DNA of 64,000 bases, taken from positions 1,488,001 through 1,552,000 of the forward strand of contig JAQTHY010000001.1 in assembly GCA_029433345.1 (NCBI GenBank), written 5' to 3'. Origin of the DNA: Orbaceae bacterium ESL0727 (lineage in GTDB: Bacteria; Pseudomonadota; Gammaproteobacteria; Enterobacterales; Orbaceae). The position numbers were made by a program, and so were the translations under genes. Shown in pieces: positions 1-12,399 of this stretch (within the stretch, counting starts at the first letter, position 1; each line of letters begins with the position of its first letter). The notes under the pieces were generated by a model. The model was given only the letters and a program-made list of their open reading frames with translations, was not told the origin of the DNA and searched no databases.

Positions 1-1366
1 TAACCCAGCTCATTTGGCCATTTAGGTTGATTTCGCCTTGTGGGAATTTGGCAATCGCGTGATCAAAATGTGCCATTTCTGTGGTGCCGTTACCCAGAAC
101 ATCAAACAGTGTATCGGGCAGGTTTTCCCCTTTGAACGCCCCTTTTAGGGTGAGTTGGTACTGTTGCACGCTACCGCTGGTTTTAATCGTAAAATCATTT
201 AATTGGTATTGCGGTTTGCCATTTAGTGGCCATTGCAGATGTTTACCGGTGGTATCGATTTTGACCGGCATATATTTTTCAATAAAATTGATGCTGGCCT
301 TGATATTGGCTTGGTTTATGCCAGTAATTTTGCTCTGCGTGGCTAACTCGCCGAGTAATTTACCCGAAAATTGCCCGGTTAGTTGATCTTGCGCGGTTTT
401 AATGTTGACGTTAGCGGATAATGGCCAGTCATCACCTAATACCATGTCGCCGTTAACAATGACGTGTCCGGTGGCGTAAGGTGTTTGGGCATCGGTTTCT
501 ACGCGCTCAACCATAATATGGTTATTTTCCATATTATTTTTGATGATGACATGACGAAAGTGATAATCATCACCGGCGATATGTAAAAACCAATTGTCGC
601 CAGTTAAGCTCTCTACATTGATATCAAGCGGAATCGAAACTTGGGGCAACGTGGTAATTAACGGTTGATTAAAAATATTATTAATCAGTTGGTTAATTGG
701 TACGTCAGGTTGCGCCACATTGCTGGAGGTTTGGGCGATATGGTTATTTGGCGCGGGGTTATCCGCAAAAATAGCACTCAGATTTTGGGCAATCGATGGA
801 TAAACGTATAATTTTTCGGCGATCCATTTGGCGTTACCTTGGAAATCGGACAGGCCAAATTGCATATCATCTACCTGCACCTTGACGCGCGTAAGATGGG
901 TTGCGTTAAGCTTAATCGGCAATGGCATTTTGATTAAAGAACGCTCGGCTAGCACCGATTGGGATTCGGCTTCTGGCTCGGAGGGGGATAATTGATTGGT
1001 ATTAATCATCACATTAACGCCATTGGCATTAAATTGCTCAATACACGCTTGGACTTTTAGTAAGCAGAGTCCCGATAATGATAATGCGGCATCATCGATT
1101 TTGACCGATACGCCGGGTAATTCGAGATCAAATCCTTTTAGGGTGAAATCATGCAAGGTACCGTCAAGTTGGGCTATCTTGAGTTCGGGTAGCCATTTAT
1201 TGAGGGCATAAGTGGTCACTTTCATGCCAAGGCTGGTGTAGAGTAAGGTGTATACCAGTATGGCAAGTAATAACAGGAGTGAGAAAATAGCTATGCCCAA
1301 GCGTTTCCATATAGGTCGGCGTGTTGGTTTTTTGACTTGTTCAGCTTGGGTTTGATTTTCTGTCAT
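1..1366 (-). CDS. tamB: TamB, translocation and assembly module inner-membrane subunit (partial, N-terminal part)
   Basis: The minus strand is open from an ATG at 1366 to the left edge, so about 455 N-terminal residues of a much longer protein (the family is usually over 1,200 residues) are present. The start has a GGA-type ribosome site 9 bases upstream. A basic N-terminus is followed by one hydrophobic segment at about residues 24-44, the signal anchor of TamB. After it comes low-complexity, beta-rich sequence with repeated LxGxxxD-type stretches typical of the AsmA/TamB lipid-conduit fold. TamB spans the periplasm and partners TamA in outer-membrane protein and phospholipid traffic. It lies directly downstream of tamA (194-bp gap), as in enterobacteria. 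The C-terminal DUF490 domain is outside the window. Confidence 0.9.
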   Translation of the reverse strand, partial: MTENQTQAEQVKKPTRRPIWKRLGIAIFSLLLLLAILVYTLLYTSLGMKVTTYALNKWLPELKIAQLDGTLHDFTLKGFDLELPGVSVKIDDAALSLSGLCLLKVQACIEQFNANGVNVMINTNQLSPSEPEAESQSVLAERSLIKMPLPIKLNATHLTRVKVQVDDMQFGLSDFQGNAKWIAEKLYVYPSIAQNLSAIFADNPAPNNHIAQTSSNVAQPDVPINQLINNIFNQPLITTLPQVSIPLDINVESLTGDNWFLHIAGDDYHFRHVIIKNNMENNHIMVERVETDAQTPYATGHVIVNGDMVLGDDWPLSANVNIKTAQDQLTGQFSGKLLGELATQSKITGINQANIKASINFIEKYMPVKIDTTGKHLQWPLNGKPQYQLNDFTIKTSGSVQQYQLTLKGAFKGENLPDTLFDVLGNGTTEMAHFDHAIAKFPQGEINLNGQMSWV

Positions 1367-1560
1367 TTGTTTATTCCAATCAGGGTTATCGTCGCGATCC
1401 TGTGTTATTCCTTAATACTGTAATTCAATATGATATAAACGTCATACTAAATATCATCGATATGTGATTCATATATCGATCATTATCATTCAATATGATA
1501 ACTCACTATTATTGATCATCATTATAGTCCATAATTATATCTCACCATTATATCCAGCAA

Positions 1561-3339
1561 TTATAGTTCAGTGCCTAAACCAATATAGAGGTGAATAGAG
1601 CCTTGTTTGTCCTTATTAAGCGGTGTGGCGAGGTCCACTTTAATTGGACCCACGGGTGATGCCCAACGTAATCCAACCCCTGCACCATTATGGAAGTTAG
1701 AATGTTCCACTTTATCAATCGCTTCACCAGTGTCGAAAAAGACGGCTCCCCACCAAGCACCGGTCAAATTGTATTGGTATTCAGCGGTCCCAGTTAGGAG
1801 CTTTGAGCCACCTTTTAATTTGCCATTGCTATCTTTGGGTGAAATGGAGTTATAACTAAAACCACGGATACTGCGATCGCCGCCGGCAAAGAATCGGAAT
1901 GATGGCGGCACGCGCGCAAAATCATTCGCTTGAATTATGCCAAAATTACCGCGGGCAATAAAGCGATGCGTATTATGGATAGAGCGAATCCAGCTGTGTT
2001 GGACTTGGAAACGAATGAGATCAATATCTGATCCGACCGTTTTACTGGCCGCTTCTAATGAATAGCGTTGTGAATCGCCCCACATGGCAAACAGTTTGTC
2101 GTCGGTGCGAATACGTGAAAAACTCAAGGATGGGTAATAGAGCATGGTTTTATAGCTGGTATCGGCTTGGGTAAAATTGTCGTACATGGCATTCATACCC
2201 AAGGCGCTTTGCCATCCCTCAAAACTATCCCAATTGCGTAGTACACCAAAGGTAAAGGAGTCAGATTTGGTGTCTTTGTCATCGGTTTTTTTGTAGCCGC
2301 CTTGGATAGTGTAGTAATTTTCTAAAGGGGATTTTTTGAGCGGGATTTTATATACCGATGTGATGGTCTGTTCGGGTCCAGACAGTGATAAATTGTTTTG
2401 TAGGCTGTGGCCGCGATCATTAATCCACGGTTTGTTCCAACCAATTTTACCGCGTGGGCCATTATCACTGCTGTAACCTAACCCTAAATCCATGCTATTT
2501 TTAGCGCGAGGTGTGGTAGTGACATCAATGGGTAATGATTTATCGGCTGTGGTTTTGTGAAAGTTAGGCGCAACCACCACCGAGTTAAACCAGTTAGTTG
2601 AGGCTAATCGACGGTTAAACAGTGATAATTTTTCGGCATTGTAGTTATCGCCTTCTTTGAAGGGGACAATATTAGCCAGATAATCTTGGCGGATTTGCGA
2701 TGAATTGAAGGTGATTTTGCCAAATTTATAACGTACGCCGGTTTCGTAATCAATATTCCAAAACGCTTCATGTTCAGTATCGGCAACGGCGAGTTGATGT
2801 TTGGGCATTTGTGCATCAAAATAACCTTTACTGAGGGCTAAATTTTGCAGATTTTTTTTAAAACTATCATAAGTACCATGATTGAGTACGGTGCCTATTT
2901 TCGGGGTGCCATTTTTTAATAGTGCGATAAAATCTTTATCGTGCTCGCCGTCACCCCAAATGTTGACATTGACTTGTGCAATGCGGACCGGTTCGCCGGG
3001 TATGACATTAATGACTAAGGTTTTGTCGGCATCTTTTAAATCATAAGTAAATGACGGGGCGTAATAACCAAGCGCACGTAATGATTTTTTGATTTCGCTT
3101 TCAAGGAAGCGTTTAAAGTAAGGTGTGTTATTGATGCGGTGAGGATCGACCATCGCAATACGGGCATTGACATTATTGGCCAGGTCACCCGATAGACCTT
3201 TAATGGCTAATTTCATATCGGCATAACTGGGTGAGATACTTGATGACATAATAGCCATGGCGAAAATCAGGCCGACTATTATGCCTAATACCAAGTTTAG
3301 TCGAATAAATAGTGAGCGATAAAATTGCAGCACATCCAC
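1561..3339 (-). CDS. tamA: TamA, Omp85-family outer-membrane assembly protein
   Basis: 592 residues, near the usual TamA length of about 577. A hydrophobic segment at about residues 15-40 ending ..SPSYA is the signal region. POTRA-like repeats follow to about residue 265, then a beta-barrel. The barrel carries the conserved Omp85 loop-6 motif GGDRSIRGF at about residue 475, and the C-terminus is a beta strand (LYIGLGTEL). TamA with TamB inserts a subset of outer-membrane proteins such as autotransporters. The start is supported by an AAAGGAAG ribosome site. The gene precedes tamB on the same strand, so the two probably form one transcript. Confidence 0.93.
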   Translation of the reverse strand: MDVLQFYRSLFIRLNLVLGIIVGLIFAMAIMSSSISPSYADMKLAIKGLSGDLANNVNARIAMVDPHRINNTPYFKRFLESEIKKSLRALGYYAPSFTYDLKDADKTLVINVIPGEPVRIAQVNVNIWGDGEHDKDFIALLKNGTPKIGTVLNHGTYDSFKKNLQNLALSKGYFDAQMPKHQLAVADTEHEAFWNIDYETGVRYKFGKITFNSSQIRQDYLANIVPFKEGDNYNAEKLSLFNRRLASTNWFNSVVVAPNFHKTTADKSLPIDVTTTPRAKNSMDLGLGYSSDNGPRGKIGWNKPWINDRGHSLQNNLSLSGPEQTITSVYKIPLKKSPLENYYTIQGGYKKTDDKDTKSDSFTFGVLRNWDSFEGWQSALGMNAMYDNFTQADTSYKTMLYYPSLSFSRIRTDDKLFAMWGDSQRYSLEAASKTVGSDIDLIRFQVQHSWIRSIHNTHRFIARGNFGIIQANDFARVPPSFRFFAGGDRSIRGFSYNSISPKDSNGKLKGGSKLLTGTAEYQYNLTGAWWGAVFFDTGEAIDKVEHSNFHNGAGVGLRWASPVGPIKVDLATPLNKDKQGSIHLYIGLGTEL

Positions 3340-3379
3340 TTCCTTTAGTGAAAATTAGGTCAATTGTTGTCTAACACAT

Positions 3380-3404
3380 GACGCCATAAGAAGATCATGG
3401 CGTC
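3380..3404. other. Hairpin upstream of tamA
   Basis: Perfect 8-bp inverted repeat, GACGCCAT (3380-3387) and ATGGCGTC (3397-3404), with a 9-nt loop. It lies between tamA (start 3339) and the end of hpt (3603). No T-run follows on either strand, so it is not a standard intrinsic terminator. It could be an mRNA leader structure or an operator. Confidence 0.4.
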
Positions 3405-3602
3405 GGTTATCCCGTTAATTTTACTCTATATTGCGTTTTGGGGTTTTGTTCATCTAAATATGAGTTTATCTAAATAGTGCTTTACCCGAATATGGGGTTA
3501 TCTGAATCTTGTTTCCCCTAAATAGGGGTATCCCTGCATTGGCCTATCTTTACTCACCCTATTTTTTAGGCTTGTCTGGTTAAACGTCAGATCTATTTTT
3601 GA

Positions 3603-4139
3603 CTATTCTTGTAATATAATGTGTCCTATATAAGGTAAATGGCGGTAATGTTGCGCATAATCAATACCATAACCGACAACAAATTCATCAGGAATAATAA
3701 AACCGGTATATTTCACCGGTACCGTGACTTCGCGGCGTGATGGTTTGTCAAGCAGTGTACAGATTTCAAGGCTGCGCGGTTTGCGTAGGCGTAAAATGTC
3801 CAGCACTTTGCTTAAGGTATTGCCGGTATCGATAATATCTTCAACCAGTAATACATCTTTGTCGCGGATATCTTCATCTAAATCTTTTAAAATTTTCACA
3901 TCGCGATTACTGATAACAGCATTGCCATAGCTCGATGCGGTCATAAAATCAACTTCATGACCAACGGTGATGGCACGACTGAGATCGGCCATAAAAATAA
4001 ATGATCCACGCAGTAATCCAATTAATACTAATTCGTTTTGGCTCTGTTGATAGTCTTGACTAATCTGTTCGCCAAGTTCACGAACACGTTGTTGGATGGT
4101 TTCTTGTGAAATCATGAGTTCTAAAATATGTTTTTTCAT
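3603..4139 (-). CDS. hpt: Hypoxanthine phosphoribosyltransferase
   Basis: 178 residues, the size of E. coli Hpt. It salvages hypoxanthine (and guanine) to IMP/GMP with PRPP. The PRPP-binding signature [10 protein letters not shown] is at residues 99-108. The flexible-loop region with SYG at 70-72 and the hood-region residues [10 protein letters not shown] near 151-160 are also present. It is a cytosolic enzyme, transcribed alone, with the start at the first ATG. No regulatory element was recognised upstream. Confidence 0.95.
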   Translation of the reverse strand: MKKHILELMISQETIQQRVRELGEQISQDYQQSQNELVLIGLLRGSFIFMADLSRAITVGHEVDFMTASSYGNAVISNRDVKILKDLDEDIRDKDVLLVEDIIDTGNTLSKVLDILRLRKPRSLEICTLLDKPSRREVTVPVKYTGFIIPDEFVVGYGIDYAQHYRHLPYIGHIILQE

Positions 4140-4544
4140 TATAAATTTATGCTCAAATTGTGTATGCGAATAGGTTTTGTCTTAGCGTGACCGGTCCGTA
4201 TCGATTATGCGAGATAGACGATAGCCCAGTGCGCTAGACGCGTTAATATTGATTATTTTAGCAGATAAATAGGCGAGTAAGTTCTTTTTTATGAAATCTT
4301 AATATAGGAAATTTTCATAAAGATGAGGAATATTTTTTAGGTGAAGCAGTAACGGTTCTACATTATCGGGATGACGGGCTATTAGGGATAGGGCATAGCT
4401 GATTTAGCCATGCGATTTATTTGGGTTGTTTATCCAGCATGATTTTTTAGATGGTTTATCCAGACGACTTTCCCAGAATAATTTATCCAGATGATTTACT
4501 GGGGCTATTTGCTGCTATTTTCTTCAATCATTATTCCTTAATCA
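4140..4544. repeat. Gene-free spacer with imperfect tandem repeats
   Basis: 405 bp between hpt and tadA with no supportable gene. From 4428 to about 4497 there are three imperfect copies of a 26-27 bp unit starting TTTATCCAG (4429, 4455, 4482), each followed by a variant of AYGAYT. I see no promoter or terminator with confidence. Confidence 0.55.
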
Positions 4545-6199
<1,655 letters not shown>

Positions 6200-6814
6200 T
6201 TATTTGACAATATCGAGTAATTCTACATCAAAAACCAGTGCGCTATAAGGTGGAATCGCTGTGCCGGCTCCTTGTTCGCCATAAGCGAGTTCTTGGGGAA
6301 TATAAAGGCGCCATTTGGAGCCAACTGGCATAATTTGCAGCGCTTCGACCCAACCGCGAATCACACCATTTACGGGGAATTCGGCCGGTTCACCGCGTTC
6401 AACTGAGCTGTCAAATACTGTGCCGTCAATCAGTTTGCCGGTATAGTGTACTCTGACTTTATCTGTCGCTTGTGGAATTTTGCCGTCACCTTGATTGAGC
6501 ACTTCATATTGTAGGCCGGATTCAGTCGATTTTACGCCGGCTTTTTTGCTGTTTTCAGCCAAAAATTCTTTACTTGCCTTGGCTATTTTTTCGGCTTGTT
6601 TGCTTTTTTCTTGCATGCTTTTTTCATGAATTTGGCGTAAAGCATTGTGCAGTTCTTGTAATGGTAATACCGGTGGTCTATCCGCTAAAACGTCAGCCAT
6701 GGCTAATTTTAATGCGTCTAGATCCAGTGATGGTAGACCTGATTCTTTCAGTTGTTCACCAATTTGTAAACCGATAGCGTAACTCGCTTTTTGCTCGACA
6801 GTTTCTAATTTCAT
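6200..6814 (-). CDS. fklB: FKBP-type peptidyl-prolyl cis-trans isomerase FklB
   Basis: 204 residues, close to E. coli FklB (206). The N-terminal dimerisation helices (residues 1-95, starting with [13 protein letters not shown]) are followed by an FKBP domain at about 105-204. That domain has [14 protein letters not shown], the [10 protein letters not shown] loop and [16 protein letters not shown], which carry the active-site aromatic residues. It accelerates prolyl isomerisation. There is no signal peptide, so it is cytosolic, unlike FkpA. It sits downstream of bglA on the same strand but is separated by a hairpin at 6855-6874. Confidence 0.93.
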   Translation of the reverse strand: MKLETVEQKASYAIGLQIGEQLKESGLPSLDLDALKLAMADVLADRPPVLPLQELHNALRQIHEKSMQEKSKQAEKIAKASKEFLAENSKKAGVKSTESGLQYEVLNQGDGKIPQATDKVRVHYTGKLIDGTVFDSSVERGEPAEFPVNGVIRGWVEALQIMPVGSKWRLYIPQELAYGEQGAGTAIPPYSALVFDVELLDIVK

Positions 6815-6854
6815 TTGGGTACCTTTTCGATGTGTTGTGGGCGTAAATAGAGAT

Positions 6855-6874
6855 ACTTGCCATTGCTGGCAAGT
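6855..6874. other. Hairpin between bglA and fklB
   Basis: Perfect inverted repeat ACTTGCCA / TGGCAAGT with a 4-nt loop, just downstream of the bglA stop (6897) and 40 bp before the fklB start (6814). No T-run is present, so it is either a weak or factor-dependent terminator or an mRNA stability element. Confidence 0.4.
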
Positions 6875-6896
6875 AAATGGAGTGTGAGTATAACGA

Positions 6897-8360
<1,464 letters not shown>

Positions 8361-8380
8361 TTAATAACTCTTGTTAATAA

Positions 8381-10252
8381 TTAGGGTTTGATCGTTAATA
8401 AAATATCGTTTGGCGTGACCTGTGTCTGTTCAGTCACGTCGATTTGTTGATATTGTGAGGTATTCATAATAATAATTGGCGTAATGGTGGCGTAACCCGC
8501 TGCTTCAATGGCTTTTAGATCAACAGTCATCAGCAGATCGCCTTGCGCGATTTTTTGATTGAGCACCACATGATACGCAAATTCATTATTGGTTAAGTTT
8601 ACCGTATCAATGCCGACATGGATCAGCAGTTCGACACCTTGGTCAGAAATCAGGCCGATCGCATGTTTTGATTTGTCAAACAGTGCGGTGACTTCGCCAG
8701 CGAAAGGAGCATAAATGCGGTTATCGGTAGGGATGATGGCAACGCCGTCACCCATCTCTTTTTGCGCAAAAGCGGGATCGGGGACGTCACTTAATGGCGC
8801 TACACGGCCTGTCATTGGGCTTGGGATTTTTACATTATCAACAATCACTTGTGGTGTATTATTTTCAAGTGGGGAAGATTGCGCTGTTTCGCCAGTCCCT
8901 AACAGCTGAATCAGGACAATTGGTCCAAACAAACCAATCGCCGAACCAATTGCAATACCGATAAATGAGCTTGGATAGTCGGGACTAATGCCATTCACAA
9001 TGGTTAAGATTCCCGGTAAACCCGCATAAGCAAAATAGGCAGGATTAAAAAATCCAGCGACGATTCCTCCTACGGCAGCAGAAAGGCAACCGTAAATAAA
9101 GGGTTTTTTAAAACGTAAGTTGACACCATAAATCGCCGGTTCCGTAATCCCAAAGATGCCGGTAATAAAAGCCGAAAGTGAGATGCCTTTCATATCACGA
9201 TTTTTGGTTTTTAGGTAGAATCCTAATGCGGCACCCACTTGTCCAATTACCGCAATGGTTTGGAAAGCTTGGAAGGAGTCATGTCCATACAGTTCGAAAT
9301 TGGCCAGGATTACCGGTGTGATGCCCCAATGCACACCAAAAATGACAAATATTTGCCATACGGCACCAATGAGTCCACCAGCAACATAAGGGGCTAAACC
9401 GACTAACCAGTTATAGCTGTTGGCGATGTAATGTGCCGCATTTGCGGTAAGTGGACCGATTAATAATAAGGTAAGTGGGACCATAATGATGAGACTGAGA
9501 AAGGGGAGCAGCAGGGGTTTGATCACACTATTTAGTTTAGGTTCTAAAAAATGTTCGAAATAAGAGAGAAGCCAGACTAAAAATAGCGGTGGTAAAACGG
9601 TCGATGCATAGGTGGTTTCGGATAACGATAGACCGAGGAAATTAATTACTGCGCCATTTTTAATTAATGTGGCCAGTTCGGCCCATGTTGGCGAGAGTAG
9701 TGCCGCACAACAGGCAACGGCAATATAGAGATTGCAGCGGAAATGTTGTGAAGCGGTGATGGCGATAAAAATAGGTAAGAAGGCGAAAGGGGCCCACGAG
9801 ATAAAACTGAACACTTGGTAAGTGCCGGTCATTTTTAGGTCCGGGAAAGCTAATGTGATGAGAATTAAGCAACCTTGTAAAATACCCGCCGCGGCTAAAA
9901 TATAAACGAAAGGAGCAAAAACTGCTGACATGGTGGCAATAATGCGATTGAGTATATTACTTTTGTTTTGTGTCGCCACAGCGTTATTGTTGTGAAGTAA
10001 TGGCAAAAATGCATCATAGACTTTATCGACATTGGTGCCAATGACGATTTGCAGCTGTCCCCCCTTTTCTATGACGGTAATGACGCCCGGTAATTTAGCA
10101 ATATTTTGTTTGGTTTCTTCGGTAATCGATTGGGCGACAATGCGTAAACGAGTGGCACAGCGCGCGACCGAGCTGATATTTTGCTCACCACCGAGTTCTT
10201 TTAAAATATCAACAGCAAGTTGATTGTAATCTCTGATTTTTGATTGTGACAT
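8381..10252 (-). CDS. bglF: PTS beta-glucoside transporter subunit IIBCA
   Basis: 623 residues with domain order IIB-IIC-IIA. The IIB phosphocysteine is C32 in SSVARCATRLRI. A membrane IIC domain with about ten segments covers roughly residues 105-465. The IIA phosphohistidine is H545 in LLIHVGID, after the IIA core VKIPSPMTGRV. It imports and phosphorylates beta-glucosides. It is first in the operon with bglA. No adjacent BglG-type antiterminator gene and no obvious RAT/terminator leader are present, and a CRP-type site lies upstream instead. The sugar specificity (aryl-glucosides, cellobiose, other) cannot be read from sequence. Confidence 0.92.
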   Translation of the reverse strand: MSQSKIRDYNQLAVDILKELGGEQNISSVARCATRLRIVAQSITEETKQNIAKLPGVITVIEKGGQLQIVIGTNVDKVYDAFLPLLHNNNAVATQNKSNILNRIIATMSAVFAPFVYILAAAGILQGCLILITLAFPDLKMTGTYQVFSFISWAPFAFLPIFIAITASQHFRCNLYIAVACCAALLSPTWAELATLIKNGAVINFLGLSLSETTYASTVLPPLFLVWLLSYFEHFLEPKLNSVIKPLLLPFLSLIIMVPLTLLLIGPLTANAAHYIANSYNWLVGLAPYVAGGLIGAVWQIFVIFGVHWGITPVILANFELYGHDSFQAFQTIAVIGQVGAALGFYLKTKNRDMKGISLSAFITGIFGITEPAIYGVNLRFKKPFIYGCLSAAVGGIVAGFFNPAYFAYAGLPGILTIVNGISPDYPSSFIGIAIGSAIGLFGPIVLIQLLGTGETAQSSPLENNTPQVIVDNVKIPSPMTGRVAPLSDVPDPAFAQKEMGDGVAIIPTDNRIYAPFAGEVTALFDKSKHAIGLISDQGVELLIHVGIDTVNLTNNEFAYHVVLNQKIAQGDLLMTVDLKAIEAAGYATITPIIIMNTSQYQQIDVTEQTQVTPNDILLTIKP

Positions 10253-10277
10253 GATCTAACCTTATATAAATTAAGAT

Positions 10278-10344
10278 AATTTATAGTATACGTAGATGAT
10301 GAAATTATTAATAACTAATTTTATCGACTGTGATCAATATCACG
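10278..10344 (-). promoter_or_regulatory. bglFA promoter with CRP-type operator
   Basis: A near-perfect CRP palindrome TGTGATCAATATCACG lies at 10329-10344. On the minus strand a -10 hexamer TATACT (10290-10285) follows, with a weak -35 about 17 bp upstream. The operator centre is roughly 58-60 bp upstream of the inferred start near 10278, the spacing expected for class I CRP activation. This fits catabolite control of a sugar PTS. Promoter positions are inferred by eye. Confidence 0.6.
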
Positions 10345-10414
10345 TTACTGATTAATTTTTATAGAATTTTTCACGTTGTTGGATAAGTTGATGGATAAAA
10401 AGTATTCGGCAATA

Positions 10415-10440
10415 AAAAACCCGCACAATTGGCGGGTTTT
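10415..10440. terminator. Intrinsic terminator after rplI
   Basis: AAAACCCGC and GCGGGTTTT form a 9-bp stem with a 7-nt loop. A/T runs flank both sides, so it could act in both directions. It lies 40 bp past the rplI stop and ends the ribosomal-protein transcript. It also separates that operon from bglFA. Confidence 0.8.
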
Positions 10441-10479
10441 ACAGATTATTGAAAGATTCTGCAAAATAGTTAGCAATAA

Positions 10480-10929
10480 CTATTCAGGAATGATATCGAT
10501 AATCAGTTTTGCAAAAGCATCACTGTGAACTTGGAATAACACTTCGTGTTCACCTGTTGTACGCAATACACCATTTGGTAGGCGAACTTCGCTTTTTGAT
10601 ACTTTAACGCCGCGTGCATTAACTGCATCGGCAATATCACGCGTCCCAATTGAACCAAATAGACGACCTTCATCACCGGCTTTAGAGACGATAGTCACTT
10701 TGCCTAATGCATCGATTGCGGCAACACGTTCTTCAGCCGCTTTGAGTTCATCGGCTAATTTAGCTTCTAATTCAGCACGACGTGCTTCGAAGAATTCGAT
10801 GTTCTTTTTGGTTGCGGGTACTGCTTTCCCTTGTGGGATTAAGTAGTTACGTGCATAACCTGCTTTAACGTGAGCTTGATCACCTAAGCTGCCTAAATTA
10901 GCAACTTTATCGAGTAGAATAATTTGCAT
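10480..10929 (-). CDS. rplI: 50S ribosomal protein L9
   Basis: 149 residues, identical in length to E. coli L9. The N-terminal rRNA-binding domain begins [18 protein letters not shown] with the L9 signature G..V.VK.GYARNYL..QGKA. The long connecting helix (residues 41-75) and C-terminal domain follow. Last gene of rpsF-priB-rpsR-rplI. Confidence 0.98.
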   Translation of the reverse strand: MQIILLDKVANLGSLGDQAHVKAGYARNYLIPQGKAVPATKKNIEFFEARRAELEAKLADELKAAEERVAAIDALGKVTIVSKAGDEGRLFGSIGTRDIADAVNARGVKVSKSEVRLPNGVLRTTGEHEVLFQVHSDAFAKLIIDIIPE

Positions 10930-10950
10930 TATATAATCCTCTGCTGCTAA

Positions 10951-11178
10951 TTACTGATGGTTATCAGTGTAAGGTAATAGTGCCAAATAACGAGCGCGTT
11001 TGATTGCGCGAGCTAGTTGACGTTGGTATTTTGCGCTGGTACCTGTGATACGGCTAGGTACGATTTTACCACTTTCAGTGATAAAACTTTTTAGTAAAGA
11101 GATATCTTTGTAATCAATCTCTTTAACGCCTTCTGACGTAAAACGACAGAATTTGCGACGACGGAAATAACGTGCCAT
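10951..11178 (-). CDS. rpsR: 30S ribosomal protein S18
   Basis: 75 residues, the E. coli length. Begins [13 protein letters not shown] and contains [20 protein letters not shown], diagnostic of S18. It binds next to S6 on the platform of the small subunit. Third gene of the operon. An AGGAG-type ribosome site precedes the ATG. Confidence 0.98.
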   Translation of the reverse strand: MARYFRRRKFCRFTSEGVKEIDYKDISLLKSFITESGKIVPSRITGTSAKYQRQLARAIKRARYLALLPYTDNHQ

Positions 11179-11239
11179 ATGGCGGTTCTCCTAATAATTT
11201 AATTTAGCTTATTTTACCTATACAAGCGAAGTACGGCTT

Positions 11240-11557
11240 CTATTGTATAGTTTCAATTTTGTCAGCATGTAGAACCAGTTGACTGGTTTTATTTCGTCTT
11301 GTATGTGTGCTGATAAAGCCACTGACGACGATTTTGCTGCCTTTCTTAATACTGTCACTTACGATGCTATCACAGAGTTGTCCACTGACAATCACAGGCA
11401 TAATGCACCATGCTTGTCTGGTTAATCCCGCTTCAATTTGTTCAGAAACATGTTCTAAATAGAACTGACAGTGAGGTGTACCATTAGGACTGACTTTGCG
11501 TATCGGGCTTTTTAAAATCAAGCCTGACAATGTTAAGCGATTATTCGTCAGAATCAT
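11240..11557 (-). CDS. priB: Primosomal replication protein N (PriB)
   Basis: 105 residues starting at the ATG at 11557, giving [12 protein letters not shown], aligned with the E. coli PriB start (104 residues). A longer in-frame reading to 11605 is not needed. The OB-fold motifs [25 protein letters not shown] and [11 protein letters not shown] match PriB. It binds single-stranded DNA and PriA during replication restart. Its start overlaps the rpsF stop by 17 bp, which implies translational coupling. The rpsF-priB-rpsR order is as in enterobacteria. Confidence 0.95.
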   Translation of the reverse strand: MILTNNRLTLSGLILKSPIRKVSPNGTPHCQFYLEHVSEQIEAGLTRQAWCIMPVIVSGQLCDSIVSDSIKKGSKIVVSGFISTHTRRNKTSQLVLHADKIETIQ

Positions 11558-11924
11558 CTTCTGCGATAACTTCGACAAACTCTTCGTCAGAACCACGACG
11601 TTCATCTTTCGCTTTTAACATTGGTGAAGTTTCAGTAATAGCGTGTTTGGTACGCATAATTAAACTACGAATAATAGCATCATTGAAACGGAAGTTATCT
11701 TCAAGTTCATTAACAGCTTCTTGTGTAGCTTCAACATTCAATAGCACATAATGTGCTTTATGCAATTTTTCGATAGGATAGGCCAATTGACGACGACCCC
11801 AATCTTCTAGACGATGGATTTTACCCCCATCAGCCGTTAATGTACCGGTATATCGTTCAATCATGCCGGGTACTTGTTCGCTCTGATCTGGGTGAACCAT
11901 AAATACTATTTCGTAATGACGCAT
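11541..11924 (-). CDS. rpsF: 30S ribosomal protein S6
   Basis: 127 residues (E. coli 131-135). Begins [18 protein letters not shown] and contains [22 protein letters not shown], diagnostic of S6. The acidic C-terminal tail ([14 protein letters not shown]) is the substrate region for RimK-type glutamylation in relatives, although the tail is not a plain poly-Glu run. First gene of the operon, preceded by a structured leader. Confidence 0.97.
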   Translation of the reverse strand: MRHYEIVFMVHPDQSEQVPGMIERYTGTLTADGGKIHRLEDWGRRQLAYPIEKLHKAHYVLLNVEATQEAVNELEDNFRFNDAIIRSLIMRTKHAITETSPMLKAKDERRGSDEEFVEVIAEDDSDE

Positions 11925-12030
11925 TATCGCTCCCTACGGTTTAATCAGCTTTCTGTCGGGGCAACCGCAACCCATTGAAAGCAAGGAACAGGAAAAGTTG
12001 GGCGGTTGAAATCGACGGGGCATTATATAT
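11925..12030 (-). promoter_or_regulatory. Candidate S6:S18-binding leader of rpsF
   Basis: On the minus strand a perfect GCTTTC/GAAAGC stem (11977-11982 with 11948-11953) encloses a GC-rich loop containing CCCCG. A second CCG (AACCGTAGGGAG) overlaps the Shine-Dalgarno just before the ATG. Bacterial rpsF leaders carry a hairpin with an exposed CCG that the S6:S18 pair binds for autoregulation. The resemblance is by eye only. The rest of the spacer up to 12399 shows no gene. Confidence 0.4.
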
Positions 12031-12399
12031 CAACTAAATATTATTCACAATAAAATATAAATTTGTGACGAACTACACAAAAACGATGTTTAGTGGCGCG
12101 TTTTTTCGTGAATAGTTAGATGGGCAATTGATATTTTTTTTTAAAGTTATATATTCATATTAACGGTGTTTATAAGATTATTTAGTTAATAATTTCGTTC
12201 GTTAGCAATTTATATACGGTTTTCTATGGATGGATAAGTATAAAAATAGGGTAAATCGAAATAAAATCCTATAAAAACATTTTCTTTGTTCTCTTGTTAA
12301 TTAAAGCGGGCAAAAGGATTGACCAAATAAAAAAACACCTAATGGAATGACGCTATCAAATCAATCCAAGTAATAATGACGACAACAAAAGGAAATAAT

